Numbered from the stretch's first letter, positions 15,153 through 23,779 are shown. The stretch is 64,000 nucleotides of DNA from Domibacillus tundrae (GCF_000970675.1 NZ_LAJA01000014.1:62001-126000); one strand, 5' to 3'. Program-made: numbers and translations. Notes: a model not told the origin generated them from the letters alone.

Positions 15153-15572
15153 ATGAGTAAGCAAAATAAGTCTAAACATTCTGATTATTTGAGGCGTGGT
15201 ATTTTCGAGACAGCCATTACGGCTGGTCTGTTGCTTTTGCTGTTTAGCTGGCTGGCTTATACATTCCATTTTATTAACTGGAATCCTATCTCGATGCTGT
15301 CCGCTGTTTCATCATCGACGATTGTGAAGTATGGGATTGCAGCTATTTTGATCATATTTATCTCCATCGTGCTTTCTTTATTATACTATGCGCTGCTCCG
15401 GAAAAGAAAGCCATTCCTTTCAGGAATAACTGTTACTGTGCTTCTTTTTTTTATCGTTTTTTTCATAGCTGATCACAGTCCTTTGCAATTAATCACTATT
15501 TTTGCTCTTCTCTTGGGCTACTGCCTGTTTATCAGTGTAACGATTTCCTGGCATCAAGAGCAAGGCAGGTAG
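15153..15572 (+). CDS. yqhR: YqhR-like membrane protein
   Basis: A 139-residue protein with four predicted membrane spans (TAGLLLLLFSWLAYTF, KYGIAAILIIFISIVL, TVLLFFIVFFIA, IFALLLGYCLFIS) and a short basic N-terminus. An AGAGGAGGAAAGAAG ribosome site fixes the ATG at 15153; an in-frame TTG farther upstream is discarded. Position between yqhQ and aroQ and topology match YqhR of B. subtilis. The function is not known. Confidence 0.85.
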   Translation: MSKQNKSKHSDYLRRGIFETAITAGLLLLLFSWLAYTFHFINWNPISMLSAVSSSTIVKYGIAAILIIFISIVLSLLYYALLRKRKPFLSGITVTVLLFFIVFFIADHSPLQLITIFALLLGYCLFISVTISWHQEQGR

Positions 15573-15632
15573 TCAGCAGCCGATTGAATATGATAAACTT
15601 ATCGGGAAAAACGAAGAGGCGGGGGACAAACA

Positions 15633-16070
15633 ATGAAGAGAATTCTGCTCATGAATGGTGCAAACTTAAACCGGCTTGGGAAACGAGAGCCGCACATTTA
15701 CGGCTATACAACACTTGCGGAGCTTGAAAGCCGAGTCGTCAAACGCGGGGAACAAACAGGAGTGCAAGTCATTACGTTTCAGTCGAACTTTGAAGGGGAG
15801 CTTGTTGAAAGGCTTCATCTTGCAGAAGATGAAGGACTGGATGGGATTGTATTTAATCCTGGCGCTTTTACACACTACAGTCACGCGCTTGGGGATGCCG
15901 TGGCAGGCATAAAAGTACCGGTTATTGAAGTACATATTTCAAATATTCATGCTCGTGAAGAATTCCGGCAACGTTCTGTCATCGCGCCCCATGCTGCGGG
16001 ACAAATGTGCGGCTTTGGGTTGTACGGATACGAAATGGCACTGGACTTTTTAGTAAATAAGGAGGGCTGA
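15633..16070 (+). CDS. aroQ: Type II 3-dehydroquinate dehydratase
   Basis: A 145-residue cytoplasmic dodecameric enzyme of the shikimate pathway, converting 3-dehydroquinate to 3-dehydroshikimate. The signature NGANLNRLGKREPHIYG (residues 8-24) contains the catalytic Arg18 and Tyr23; the usual Pro of NGPNLN is Ala here. The substrate-binding VEVHISNIHAREEFR and catalytic His follow. A GAGGCGGGGGACAA ribosome site precedes the ATG. It lies 3 bp upstream of the Xaa-Pro peptidase, as yqhS-yqhT in B. subtilis. Confidence 0.95.
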   Translation: MKRILLMNGANLNRLGKREPHIYGYTTLAELESRVVKRGEQTGVQVITFQSNFEGELVERLHLAEDEGLDGIVFNPGAFTHYSHALGDAVAGIKVPVIEVHISNIHAREEFRQRSVIAPHAAGQMCGFGLYGYEMALDFLVNKEG

Positions 16071-16073
16071 GGA

Positions 16074-17135
16074 ATGAGCCAAATTGAAAAATTGCGTTCA
16101 CAAATGATTGCAAAAGGATTAGACGGCCTTTTTATTATGAGTCCATACAATCGCCGATATATAAGTGGATTTACCGGAACGGCGGGTGCTGTGCTCGTGA
16201 CGGGAGAAGCCGCTATCTTTTTAACGGATTTCCGCTATACGGAGCAAGCGGCAGCACAGGCGGAAGGCTTTACCATTATTCAGCATACAAAATCGCTTTT
16301 TGAAGAAGCGATGGGACAGGCTGAAACATTGGGTGTACGCACGCTCGGTTTTGAAAAAGAATACATTTCATATCAGGAGTTTGAATTGCTTCAAAAGCAT
16401 TTTAACGGTACGCTTGAGCCGGTCGCGGGACTCGTAGAAAACTTGCGCTTGATTAAGACGGAATCAGAGATTAAGATATTAAAGGAAGCGTGTGATATTG
16501 CAGATGCAGCGTTCAAGCACATTCTAGATTTTTTAAAGCCGGGAGCGAAAGAAATCGATGTGTCAAATGAACTTGAATTTTTTATGAGAAAATGTGGTGC
16601 AGCTTCTTCTTCCTTTGATATTATCGTCGCTTCGGGCGCCCGATCTGCGCTGCCACATGGTGTGGCCAGTGAGAAAGAGATTGAATCCGGCGACTTTGTG
16701 ACGCTTGACTTTGGCGCATATTATAAAGGATACGCGTCAGATATTACCCGTACGGTTGCCGTGGGCGAACCAACAGATCAGCTGAAAGAAATTTACGCGG
16801 TCGTTTTAGAAGCGCAAATGGCAGCAGTCGATCAAATTAAGCCGGGGATGACTGGAAAGGAAGCAGACGCTGTGACACGTGATATCATTTCGTCAAGAGG
16901 ATATGGAGACGCGTTCGGTCATTCGACTGGCCATGGACTCGGACTCGAAGTACATGAAAGCCCGAGACTTTCAGTCATGAACGACAAACCGCTCCAGTCC
17001 GGTATGGTTGTGACAGTAGAGCCAGGTATTTATTTGCCGGGCATCGGCGGCGTCCGGATCGAAGACGATATAATACTCACAGACGGCGGGAATGAACTGC
17101 TCACACATTCCACTAAAGAACTTATTATTTTGTAA
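16074..17135 (+). CDS. yqhT: M24 family Xaa-Pro peptidase YqhT
   Basis: A 353-residue pita-bread metallopeptidase. Residues 1-130 are the creatinase-like N-terminal domain. The C-terminal domain shows all metal ligands: [17 protein letters not shown] (two Asp), [13 protein letters not shown] (His), VTVEPGIY (Glu) and GVRIEDD (Glu). It removes N-terminal residues preceding proline. A GGAGGGCTGAGGA ribosome site overlaps the aroQ end. EF-P, which acts on polyproline stretches, is encoded 19 bp downstream, a conserved pairing. Confidence 0.95.
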   Translation: MSQIEKLRSQMIAKGLDGLFIMSPYNRRYISGFTGTAGAVLVTGEAAIFLTDFRYTEQAAAQAEGFTIIQHTKSLFEEAMGQAETLGVRTLGFEKEYISYQEFELLQKHFNGTLEPVAGLVENLRLIKTESEIKILKEACDIADAAFKHILDFLKPGAKEIDVSNELEFFMRKCGAASSSFDIIVASGARSALPHGVASEKEIESGDFVTLDFGAYYKGYASDITRTVAVGEPTDQLKEIYAVVLEAQMAAVDQIKPGMTGKEADAVTRDIISSRGYGDAFGHSTGHGLGLEVHESPRLSVMNDKPLQSGMVVTVEPGIYLPGIGGVRIEDDIILTDGGNELLTHSTKELIIL

Positions 17136-17154
17136 AACTCCAGGAGGAACACAG

Positions 17155-17712
17155 ATGATTTCAGTAAATGACTTTCGTACAGGCTTAACGATTGAGGTAG
17201 AAAACGGCATTTGGCGCGTTGTGGATTTTCAGCACGTAAAACCAGGAAAAGGAGCGGCATTTGTACGCTCAAAGCTTCGTAATCTTCGTACAGGAGCAAT
17301 TCAGGAAAAAACGTTCCGTGCCGGTGAAAAAGTCGGAAAAGCGCAGATCGACAACCGCCGCATGCAGTATTTGTATGCCAACGGCGACCAGCATGTATTC
17401 ATGGATACTGAATCATATGACCAGATTGAGCTGCCGGCATCACAAATTGAATATGAATTGAAGTTCTTGAAAGAAAACATGGAAGTATCAATTATGATGT
17501 ACGGTTCTGAAACACTCGGGGTTGAGCTTCCAAACACAGTTGAATTGAAAGTAACCGAAACAGAGCCGGGTATTAAAGGCGATACAGCATCAGGCGGTAC
17601 AAAACCGGCGATCGTGGAAACAGGTCTTTCTGTTAACGTACCGTTCTTCGTAAACGAAGGCGATGTTCTCATTGTGAATACAACAGACGGTTCATACGTA
17701 TCACGCGCATAA
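17155..17712 (+). CDS. efp: Translation elongation factor P
   Basis: A 185-residue EF-P with the three beta-barrel domains. [16 protein letters not shown] carries Lys32 at the loop tip, the site of 5-aminopentanol modification in B. subtilis. The factor relieves ribosome stalling at consecutive prolines. The ATG at 17155 follows CAGGAGGAACACAG; upstream in-frame codons belong to the end of yqhT in another frame. The C-terminal signature ([36 protein letters not shown]) is intact. Confidence 0.97.
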   Translation: MISVNDFRTGLTIEVENGIWRVVDFQHVKPGKGAAFVRSKLRNLRTGAIQEKTFRAGEKVGKAQIDNRRMQYLYANGDQHVFMDTESYDQIELPASQIEYELKFLKENMEVSIMMYGSETLGVELPNTVELKVTETEPGIKGDTASGGTKPAIVETGLSVNVPFFVNEGDVLIVNTTDGSYVSRA

Positions 17713-17724
17713 TCACTTCAGCGA

Positions 17725-17753
17725 GCGTACCTTAACGGGTACGTTCTTTTTAT
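17725..17753 (+). terminator. Terminator after efp
   Basis: CGTACC ... GGTACG stem with TTAACG-type loop followed by TTCTTTTTATTT. Confidence 0.85.
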
Positions 17754-17812
17754 TTGCGTTCTAGGCCGCTTCTTCGTACGATAAAAGAAGACAAATAGAA
17801 AGAAGGTCGATC

Positions 17813-18928
17813 GTGTTGAACATGAAAGAAAAAATAAAACCGCTGATCCCGGACTTTCAATCAAGAGAGCCGGCGCTTGATCAGCTGAATTCGTTTCCAT
17901 TTGAAAATATAAACGATTTGAAAAAAATTGGCTATACGAAAGCGATGCTGCCACAAAATGGCGGTATGTCACTCGTTGATTTTGTCCAGCACCAGGAACT
18001 GATTGCGAAAGGGTGCGGAGCAACAGGTCTTTCGATCGGATGGCATACTGGCATTTTAATGGAGTATGCGGAATACCGGCACTGGAATCCGGATATTGCT
18101 GATTTTTTAGTGGGAGAAGTGCAAAAAGGAAAACTCATTAACGCGGCAGCCAGTGAGCGCAATGCTGGAAGTCCGCTTCGGGGAGCAGCGTTTAAAACGA
18201 AGGCTGTACTCGATGGTCATGAATATTTATTGAGCGGCGAAAAAACATTTACGTCTGCCGCACCGGTTCTTGATTATGTGTTTGTGTCCGCTTCGATTGC
18301 TGAAACAAGTGACTCTGCTGTATTTCTCGTTCCGATGTCAACGGAGGGGGTGTCGATTCGTGAAACGTGGGACAGTGTGGCCATGCGTGGAACAGCCAGC
18401 CATGACTTAATTCTTGAAAATGTACGGATACCGGCCCATTACATTGTTGAAAAGCTCGATGACTCGTACCGTGCCCGTCGAAAAGGGTCACTGCTTCATA
18501 TTCCGGCCTGCTATATTGGCATTGCTGGGGCAGCCCGCGATTACGCACTTCATTTTGCAGCATCGTATACACCGGCTGCACTTGATCATCCCATTGGTGA
18601 ATTACCTGTAACACAGCAAACAATCGGAGAAATGGAAATGAAGCTGATGACCGCCCGGCAATTTTTATATCGAACGGCCGAGCTTTACGACCGAGAGCCG
18701 AATGAACCGATTAAGCCGCAAATGGCTGCAGCAAAAGCATTCGTTACTAATACAGCCATTGAGGTGACCGACATAGCGATGCGGATTGTCGGCGCCAGAA
18801 GTTTGTCTGAGAAAAATCCCCTTCACCGCTATTGGCAAAATGTACGTGCCGGTCTTCATAACCCGCCGATGGACGACATTGCCTACCGGACGCTTGCACA
18901 AGATGCACTGGCTCGTATCCATCAATAA
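17813..18928 (+). CDS. Acyl-CoA dehydrogenase family protein (YdbM-like)
   Basis: A 371-residue FAD-dependent acyl-CoA dehydrogenase. The central domain shows ASERNAGSPL, LLSGEKTFTSAAPVLDY and the C-terminal helical domain LMTARQFLYR ... ITDIAMRIVGARSL. It would oxidise an acyl-CoA to the enoyl-CoA; the substrate is not evident. Overall it resembles YdbM of Bacillus. GTG at 17813 is favoured because AGAAGG lies 6 bases upstream; ATG at 17822 is an alternative. In B. subtilis this spot between efp and spoIIIA holds yqhV instead, so the gene is an insertion relative to that genome. Confidence 0.88.
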   Translation: MLNMKEKIKPLIPDFQSREPALDQLNSFPFENINDLKKIGYTKAMLPQNGGMSLVDFVQHQELIAKGCGATGLSIGWHTGILMEYAEYRHWNPDIADFLVGEVQKGKLINAAASERNAGSPLRGAAFKTKAVLDGHEYLLSGEKTFTSAAPVLDYVFVSASIAETSDSAVFLVPMSTEGVSIRETWDSVAMRGTASHDLILENVRIPAHYIVEKLDDSYRARRKGSLLHIPACYIGIAGAARDYALHFAASYTPAALDHPIGELPVTQQTIGEMEMKLMTARQFLYRTAELYDREPNEPIKPQMAAAKAFVTNTAIEVTDIAMRIVGARSLSEKNPLHRYWQNVRAGLHNPPMDDIAYRTLAQDALARIHQ

Positions 18929-18936
18929 ACCAGTTA

Positions 18937-18964
18937 ACCGCCAATTCGTTTGGCGGTTTTTTTT
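18937..18964 (+). terminator. Terminator after acyl-CoA dehydrogenase
   Basis: ACCGCCAA, loop TTCGT, TTGGCGGT with eight T. The sigma-E promoter of spoIIIA follows immediately. Confidence 0.9.
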
Positions 18965-18967
18965 CAT

Positions 18968-18996
18968 GGATAATGTGCCTTTTTCATTCATACAAT
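18968..18996 (+). promoter_or_regulatory. Sigma-E promoter of the spoIIIA operon
   Basis: GGATAAT (18968-18974), 14-bp spacer, CATACAAT (18989-18996). This fits the mother-cell sigma-E consensus (KMATATT, 14-15 bp, CATACAMT), with a perfect minus-10. It lies 28 bases before the TTG start of spoIIIAA, matching the known control of this operon in B. subtilis. Confidence 0.85.
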
Positions 18997-19023
18997 GTGA
19001 AAAGAGCGGAAGGAGGCGGCGGA

Positions 19024-19917
19024 TTGCCCTATAAAACCATTATGCCTTATTTACCCGAATCGACATCACAGGCTGTCAGTCCTCTTTTGAAAAGCGATCC
19101 GGCTATTGAAGAAATCCGGCTTCGAACCGGACAGAAAATTGAGCTGTCAGGACCGAAGCCGTACGTACTGTCTACCTTTTTTTCAGAACAAGAGCGCGCT
19201 GCTTTTGTCCATAAAATCACAAAGCACTCTGTTTATCGGCTTGAAGAACAGTTAAAGCGTGGGTATTTGACGATTGAAGGCGGGCATCGGATCGGTATTG
19301 CGGGACAAGCCGTCATTAAAGAAGGGGCAGTAGCTTCCATGACGAACTTGTCTTTTTTTAACATCCGGATTGCCAAAGAGAAAAAAGGAGCCGCTCTTCC
19401 ACTTTTGCCGTCATTATTTCAAAATGGATGGAAAAGTGCATTGTTGATTGGACCCCCAAGGTCCGGCAAAACAACCTTGCTGCGGGATATTGCCCGTACG
19501 GCTGGCACAGGAGATGAAAAGCGTGGTATTCCGCCAATGAAAACATGCATTGTCGATGAACGCTCTGAAATCGCAGGCTGCTTGCATGGTGTTCCTCAAC
19601 TTGACGTTGGCACGAGTACGGATGTACTTGATGCGTGCCCAAAATCAGAAGGAATGATGATGATGATCCGGTCGATGAGCCCAGATGTGCTTATAGTCGA
19701 TGAAATTGGCCGTGCAGAAGATGCACAAGCACTTTCGGAAGCCTTGAACGCTGGCATTGCGGTCATCGCAACGGTTCATGCGCATTCTCTTAAAGAAGCA
19801 CTGCGGCGGCCAGTCATTCGACACATTAAAGAGAGCGGTCTGTTTGATACGTATATTGAAGTAAACCGCGAGCATCATTTAACCATTTTAAAACGTGAAA
19901 GCCAAGTGATCGGATGA
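19024..19917 (+). CDS. spoIIIAA: Stage III sporulation ATPase SpoIIIAA
   Basis: 297 residues from TTG 19024, selected because GGAAGGAGG lies 7 bases upstream; an upstream in-frame ATG would precede the sigma-E promoter elements. The protein is a PilT/GspE-like secretion ATPase with Walker A GPPRSGKTTLL (about residues 143-153) and Walker B VLIVDEIG. It powers the SpoIIIA-SpoIIQ channel connecting mother cell and forespore and acts on the mother-cell side. The stop overlaps spoIIIAB as ATGA. Confidence 0.95.
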   Translation: MPYKTIMPYLPESTSQAVSPLLKSDPAIEEIRLRTGQKIELSGPKPYVLSTFFSEQERAAFVHKITKHSVYRLEEQLKRGYLTIEGGHRIGIAGQAVIKEGAVASMTNLSFFNIRIAKEKKGAALPLLPSLFQNGWKSALLIGPPRSGKTTLLRDIARTAGTGDEKRGIPPMKTCIVDERSEIAGCLHGVPQLDVGTSTDVLDACPKSEGMMMMIRSMSPDVLIVDEIGRAEDAQALSEALNAGIAVIATVHAHSLKEALRRPVIRHIKESGLFDTYIEVNREHHLTILKRESQVIG

Positions 19918-20426
19918 AATGGGCTGGAGCAGTTTTTATTATTATCGCTAGTTTGTTTATCGGCTGGTATAAATCAAACTCATATGGCGAACGCGTTCGT
20001 CAAATTCGCCAGTTTGAGACCGCCTTCATCATGCTTGAATCATCCATTATGTATGGGGCTGAGTCAATGGAAACAGCAGCACGCTCTATTTCAAAAGCAA
20101 TTGAAAAACCAGCGAGCGCCGCGTTTGATCAATTTGCTGAAGCATTGTCTACATCTGAAGATAGCGCCGGCCAGCTTTGGACGAATATTCTAACGAAGCA
20201 GGCAAGTGGGCTGGCATTAAAAAAAAGGGATGTGCAAATTGTTGAGCAGGCAGGTTGTATGCTGGGCGCAGTCACTCAGTCTGCAGAAGCACGAAAGCTT
20301 CAATTGGTGTTAAAACAGCTTGAAAAGCAGCGTGAAGAAGCTGCTGCCGAAGAAAAGCGGCTTTCCGGAATGATCCGGTCGGTCAGTTTGCTCTTCGGCA
20401 TGATGACAGCCATTTTGCTTTTATAG
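19914..20426 (+). CDS. spoIIIAB: Stage III sporulation protein SpoIIIAB
   Basis: 170 residues, near the B. subtilis length. An N-terminal membrane span (AGAVFIIIASLFIGWYKS), a helical bundle domain resembling GspF of type II secretion (residues 25-150) and a second span at the C-terminus (LLFGMMTAILLL). It is a mother-cell membrane component of the SpoIIIA-SpoIIQ channel. It is translationally coupled to spoIIIAA by an ATGA overlap. Confidence 0.93.
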   Translation: MKWAGAVFIIIASLFIGWYKSNSYGERVRQIRQFETAFIMLESSIMYGAESMETAARSISKAIEKPASAAFDQFAEALSTSEDSAGQLWTNILTKQASGLALKKRDVQIVEQAGCMLGAVTQSAEARKLQLVLKQLEKQREEAAAEEKRLSGMIRSVSLLFGMMTAILLL

Positions 20427-20439
20427 GGTGGGGCGAAAC

Positions 20440-20643
20440 ATGAATATGGACGTGGATTTATTGTTTAAAATTGCAGGTATTGGCATCATTGCCGCTTTTT
20501 TGCATACGATTTTAGAACAGCTTGGCAAGAAAGAATATGCCCAGTGGGTAACATTGTTCGGCTTTATATATATTTTATTTATGGCCGCGACAATTGTTGG
20601 ACAGCTATTCGATAAAATTAAATCGGTTTTTTTATTTCAATGA
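20440..20643 (+). CDS. spoIIIAC: Stage III sporulation protein SpoIIIAC
   Basis: 67 residues with two membrane spans, closely matching the family (FLHTILEQLGKKEYAQWVTL, FIYILFM). The start MNMDVDLLFKIAG at 20440 is chosen over a GTG 12 bases upstream on the basis of family length and the GGGTGGGG site. It is a membrane subunit of the mother cell-forespore channel. Confidence 0.95.
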   Translation: MNMDVDLLFKIAGIGIIAAFLHTILEQLGKKEYAQWVTLFGFIYILFMAATIVGQLFDKIKSVFLFQ

Positions 20644-20659
20644 CAGGAGCGGTTTACCC

Positions 20660-21052
20660 ATTGCGATTACTCATATTGCCGCTATCATACTCGTCGCTGT
20701 TTTTTTAGCCATTCTGCTCGATGAATTCAATCCGGGTTTTTCGCTGTTGTTTGTTTTGTTTACGTGCAGCATTCTTTTTTACCAATTTGCTGATGAAATG
20801 GCCAAGCTTATCACGGCCGTTCGAAAAATGGCTGCGTATGCGGGTGTGGAGACACTTTATATTGAAACCGTCTTAAAAGCGGTTGGCGTTGCGTTTATTT
20901 CGGAATTCATTGCTAATATTGCGAAAGACGCGGGACAGCAGGCACTTGCTGCGAAGATGGAAATCGCAGGAAAAATCATCATTATGGCACTCATTCTGCC
21001 TATTTTGACCCTCTTGATTGAAACAGTTTTAAACATGCTTCCAGGGCGGTGA
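20660..21052 (+). CDS. spoIIIAD: Stage III sporulation protein SpoIIIAD (apparent ATT start)
   Basis: A membrane subunit of the SpoIIIA channel with four spans; the core (MAAYAGVETLYIETVLKAVGVAFISEFIANIAKDAGQ region) matches the family. No ATG, GTG or TTG exists in frame at the expected N-terminus. AGGAG at 20645-20649 is placed 10 bases before an ATT codon (20660) from which the protein would be 130 residues, close to the 133 of B. subtilis. The only upstream ATG (20594) would add 22 residues and overlap spoIIIAC by 50 bases. The ATT start is therefore my best reading. Confidence 0.85.
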   Translation: MAITHIAAIILVAVFLAILLDEFNPGFSLLFVLFTCSILFYQFADEMAKLITAVRKMAAYAGVETLYIETVLKAVGVAFISEFIANIAKDAGQQALAAKMEIAGKIIIMALILPILTLLIETVLNMLPGR

Positions 21053-21055
21053 TCC

Positions 21056-22141
21056 ATGGAACACATATGGCAGCCAATAATCGAGCAAGCAGACTTATCA
21101 GCGCTTGAAAAACGATGGAGTGAGTTGAAGCAGCTGTATGGACCATTTATGCCGAGAAAAATGGAATTTGACGCAGAGCATCTGGATCTAGCCTCTTTGT
21201 TCTCGCTGGAGAGCTGGCTGTCCACTTTAAAATCTTATGTTTTTTTTGAAATCACTACGCATGCAGAAAGTCTCGCGATTATTTTTTTACTGTCGATTTT
21301 GGCTTCTGTGTTAAAAACAGTAGGACAAGCACTTGAAACACACACTGTAACCAAGACGGCAGAAGCGGCTGTGTTAATCCCGATCTTTATTTTAGCGATG
21401 AATACATTCCGGCTGGCAGTAGAATCTGTATCTGCAGCGGTTGAGCAAATGACGGTTTTTATGATGGCTTTCATGCCGGTTTTGATTGCTTTATTGACGA
21501 TAAGCGGCGCTGTAGCGTCCGCTGCTTTGTTTCCGCCGCTGCTGCTTTTTATGATGAATGCATCCGGTATTTTAATTGACCAAATTATTTTGCCATGCCT
21601 CATTTTTTCCGTCGTCTTCAGCTTGGTCAGTCTGTTATCGGATCATTACAATGCAGACCGGATCGCGTCGCTGCTTCGGACGGTCAGCTTGTCTCTTCTC
21701 AGCGCTTTCATGGCGGTTTTTCTAGCCATTTTAACGATGAGAGGCATGACAGCCGCTGCTGCAGATGGTTTAACAGTAAAAACGGCTAAATTTCTAAGCG
21801 GTACATTCGTGCCGGTTGTTGGGCGAATGATGGCGGATGCTGCTGATACAGCATCCGGAGCGGCATTGATGATCCACAACACAGCTGGCGCAGCAGGTAT
21901 TGGCCTTTTGAGTTTGACTGCCTTGTTTCCAGTTGTCAAACTGGCGGTGCTTGTTATCTTGTATAAAGCCTCCGCTGCTGTGCTGCAGCCACTCGGTGAC
22001 TCGGCTGCCGCATCTCTTCTCGAAATTATTGGGAAAACAATGTCATTTATGCTGGCGTCTCTTGCGCTTGTATCTTTTATGTACTTCCTGTTTATGGCGG
22101 CTGTTGTGTCAGCAGGAAATGCCGCTTATATGATGAGGTGA
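21056..22141 (+). CDS. spoIIIAE: Stage III sporulation protein SpoIIIAE
   Basis: A 361-residue polytopic membrane protein with six to seven spans after residue 60 and the Ala/Gly-rich C-terminal core (DTASGAALMIHNTAGAAGIG). It is the largest membrane subunit of the SpoIIIA-SpoIIQ channel and has permease-like topology. It is shorter than the B. subtilis protein (399) because the N-terminal signal peptide is absent: the ORF begins directly with the soluble segment MEHIWQPIIEQADLSALEKR. No in-frame upstream start restores it. Confidence 0.92.
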   Translation: MEHIWQPIIEQADLSALEKRWSELKQLYGPFMPRKMEFDAEHLDLASLFSLESWLSTLKSYVFFEITTHAESLAIIFLLSILASVLKTVGQALETHTVTKTAEAAVLIPIFILAMNTFRLAVESVSAAVEQMTVFMMAFMPVLIALLTISGAVASAALFPPLLLFMMNASGILIDQIILPCLIFSVVFSLVSLLSDHYNADRIASLLRTVSLSLLSAFMAVFLAILTMRGMTAAAADGLTVKTAKFLSGTFVPVVGRMMADAADTASGAALMIHNTAGAAGIGLLSLTALFPVVKLAVLVILYKASAAVLQPLGDSAAASLLEIIGKTMSFMLASLALVSFMYFLFMAAVVSAGNAAYMMR

Positions 22142-22145
22142 AACA

Positions 22146-22646
22146 ATGCAGGCCATTTTTGACTGGCTGTCATCTGTTCTGGCGCTGCTTTTATGCGCTT
22201 CTGTGGTGGACATGCTCTTATCCGACTCACCGATGAAAAAATATGTAAGGCTGGCAGCGGGGCTCGTCATTATGGCAGCCCTCATTAATCCACTTTTTTC
22301 AGCCGACTGGTCGTTTTCCTTTTTCAATGAACAAAGCACGTCGTCTTTTCAACTGGAAACGAAGCAGCAGTTGAATCAATTATCAGATGTGTCTGAACTT
22401 GCTTCTAATACGTATGTAAATCAACAGCTTCATTCGGATGCGAAAATGGCCGCGGCCTCTTTTTCTTCCTGTGAAGTGCTCGACGTTGGGGCTGAAATGA
22501 ATGGTGAAGATTTAAAAAACATTCAAGTGCTTGTGAAAGGGACCTGTCCAGAAGAGAAAATTCGAAATGTCTTAACAGAAAATTGGAATATTGAGGATCA
22601 TCAGCTGAATATGGTGATGGAAAAGGAGGAACTGGGAGGTGGCTGA
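22146..22646 (+). CDS. spoIIIAF: Stage III sporulation protein SpoIIIAF
   Basis: A 166-residue protein with two N-terminal membrane spans (WLSSVLALLLCASVVDML, LAAGLVIMAALINPLF) and a C-terminal soluble ring-building-like domain (residues about 85-160) facing the intermembrane space. It belongs to the SpoIIIA-SpoIIQ channel. An AGGTGAAACA site lies before the ATG. The last bases overlap the GTG of spoIIIAG. Confidence 0.93.
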   Translation: MQAIFDWLSSVLALLLCASVVDMLLSDSPMKKYVRLAAGLVIMAALINPLFSADWSFSFFNEQSTSSFQLETKQQLNQLSDVSELASNTYVNQQLHSDAKMAAASFSSCEVLDVGAEMNGEDLKNIQVLVKGTCPEEKIRNVLTENWNIEDHQLNMVMEKEELGGG

Positions 22647-23181
22647 CCGGCATTCGCTTCTAACAAGGTGGAAAAATGGAAAAGCGGATAAGCCGCTGAA
22701 GTGGGCGGCCATCATGCTTGGCGTCGGGATTGCTCTCATGGCTCTTAGTGATTTAAATGGATCTGAACCACCTGAGAAAACCGCCTCAGAGCCTGTTGCT
22801 GCTGCGGAAACCGATTTGAAAAAAAACTATGAATCAGAACTGACCCGTGTGCTTAATAAAATCGACGGCGTCTCAGATGTCTCAGTCATTGTCAATCTTG
22901 CTTCCTCGGAGCGAAGCGTCTATGAAAAAAATGTAGCTTCTTCAAAGGGGAGTGGCGAAAACACGACAGATGAACAAATGGCTGTTATTCGGAACGGAGA
23001 TGTGGAAAGTCCGGTTATGAGGGAAACGCGCAAGCCGGACATTCAAGGGGTATTAATTGTCGCCAAAGGTGTTGAGCGGGTCCAGGTGAAAAAGCGAATG
23101 GTAGAAGCAGTCACACGTGTGCTTGGTGTTCCAATGCACCGTGTAGCCGTCATGCCGGGAAAAACAGGAGGGAAAAACTAA
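22639..23181 (+). CDS. spoIIIAG: Stage III sporulation protein SpoIIIAG
   Basis: 180 residues from GTG 22639, preceded by AAAAGGAGGAAC. One N-terminal membrane span (WAAIMLGVGIALMALSDL), then a ring-forming domain (residues 60-175: LTRVLNKIDGVSDVSVIVNL ... IQGVLIVAKGVERVQVKKRM) that builds the large SpoIIIAG ring of the feeding-tube channel. It is somewhat shorter than the B. subtilis protein (229), mostly in the linker. It overlaps spoIIIAF by 8 bp and spoIIIAH by 1 bp. Confidence 0.94.
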   Translation: MADRHSLLTRWKNGKADKPLKWAAIMLGVGIALMALSDLNGSEPPEKTASEPVAAAETDLKKNYESELTRVLNKIDGVSDVSVIVNLASSERSVYEKNVASSKGSGENTTDEQMAVIRNGDVESPVMRETRKPDIQGVLIVAKGVERVQVKKRMVEAVTRVLGVPMHRVAVMPGKTGGKN

Positions 23182-23699
23182 TGCCGAAAAAACAAACCGT
23201 TTGGCTGTTTACAATGGTCAGTTTAACTGCTGTGCTTGGTGTTTATTATGTGACCGGTCCTGAAAAATTACTGCCAGTATCAACACTTGAAGAAACCGTT
23301 CCTGAACCAACGGAAGATGTGGACGTGGCTGTTGAAGAAACGCCGGATGATGAAGTGTTTGAAATGATTCGCCTTGAAGCAGAAGAAGAACGCAGCCGCC
23401 AGAAAGAAGAATTAACGGCGAAGGTGGCGTCTGCTGATTTGTCGGCCGAAGAAAAAGATGAAGCATACACAACGATGCAGCAGCTGGATGAACAGGCTTC
23501 AAGCGAACGGATGCTAGAAACGGTTATTAAGTCAAAAGGATATGAGGATGCGCTCGTCCGAACGATGGAAGGCGAGATTCGAATTACCGTAAAAGCGGAC
23601 AGCCATTCTACTGAGGAGGCCAATGAACTGATCCGGCTGGCAAAAGAAGAAATGGGCGATAAAATGCCTGTTTCAGTAGAATTTGAGCCATTTAAATAA
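23181..23699 (+). CDS. spoIIIAH: Stage III sporulation protein SpoIIIAH
   Basis: 172 residues: one N-terminal span (QTVWLFTMVSLTAVLGVYYV), an acidic Glu/Asp-rich linker, then the YscJ-like domain (about 95-172) that binds forespore SpoIIQ across the septum. The C-terminal EIRITVKADSHSTEEANELI is typical. The protein is distinctly shorter than in B. subtilis (218) owing to a reduced linker. It is the last gene of the operon, with an intrinsic terminator 5 bp beyond the stop. Confidence 0.94.
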   Translation: MPKKQTVWLFTMVSLTAVLGVYYVTGPEKLLPVSTLEETVPEPTEDVDVAVEETPDDEVFEMIRLEAEEERSRQKEELTAKVASADLSAEEKDEAYTTMQQLDEQASSERMLETVIKSKGYEDALVRTMEGEIRITVKADSHSTEEANELIRLAKEEMGDKMPVSVEFEPFK

Positions 23700-23704
23700 A
23701 AAAA

Positions 23705-23736
23705 AGACCCGCTTTTTTACGAAGCGGGCTTGTTTC
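23705..23736 (+). terminator. Terminator of the spoIIIA operon
   Basis: CCCGCTT, loop TTTTACG, AAGCGGG followed by CTTGTTT. Confidence 0.8.
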
Positions 23737-23751
23737 ATTCATATTCTGTAT

Positions 23752-23779
23752 TTGCTAATTGAAGAAAAAAAGATAAAAT
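23752..23779 (+). promoter_or_regulatory. Possible sigma-A promoter of accBC
   Basis: TTGCTA (23752-23757), 16-bp spacer, TAAAAT (23774-23779), about 70 bases before accB. Both boxes deviate from consensus, so this is tentative. Confidence 0.4.
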
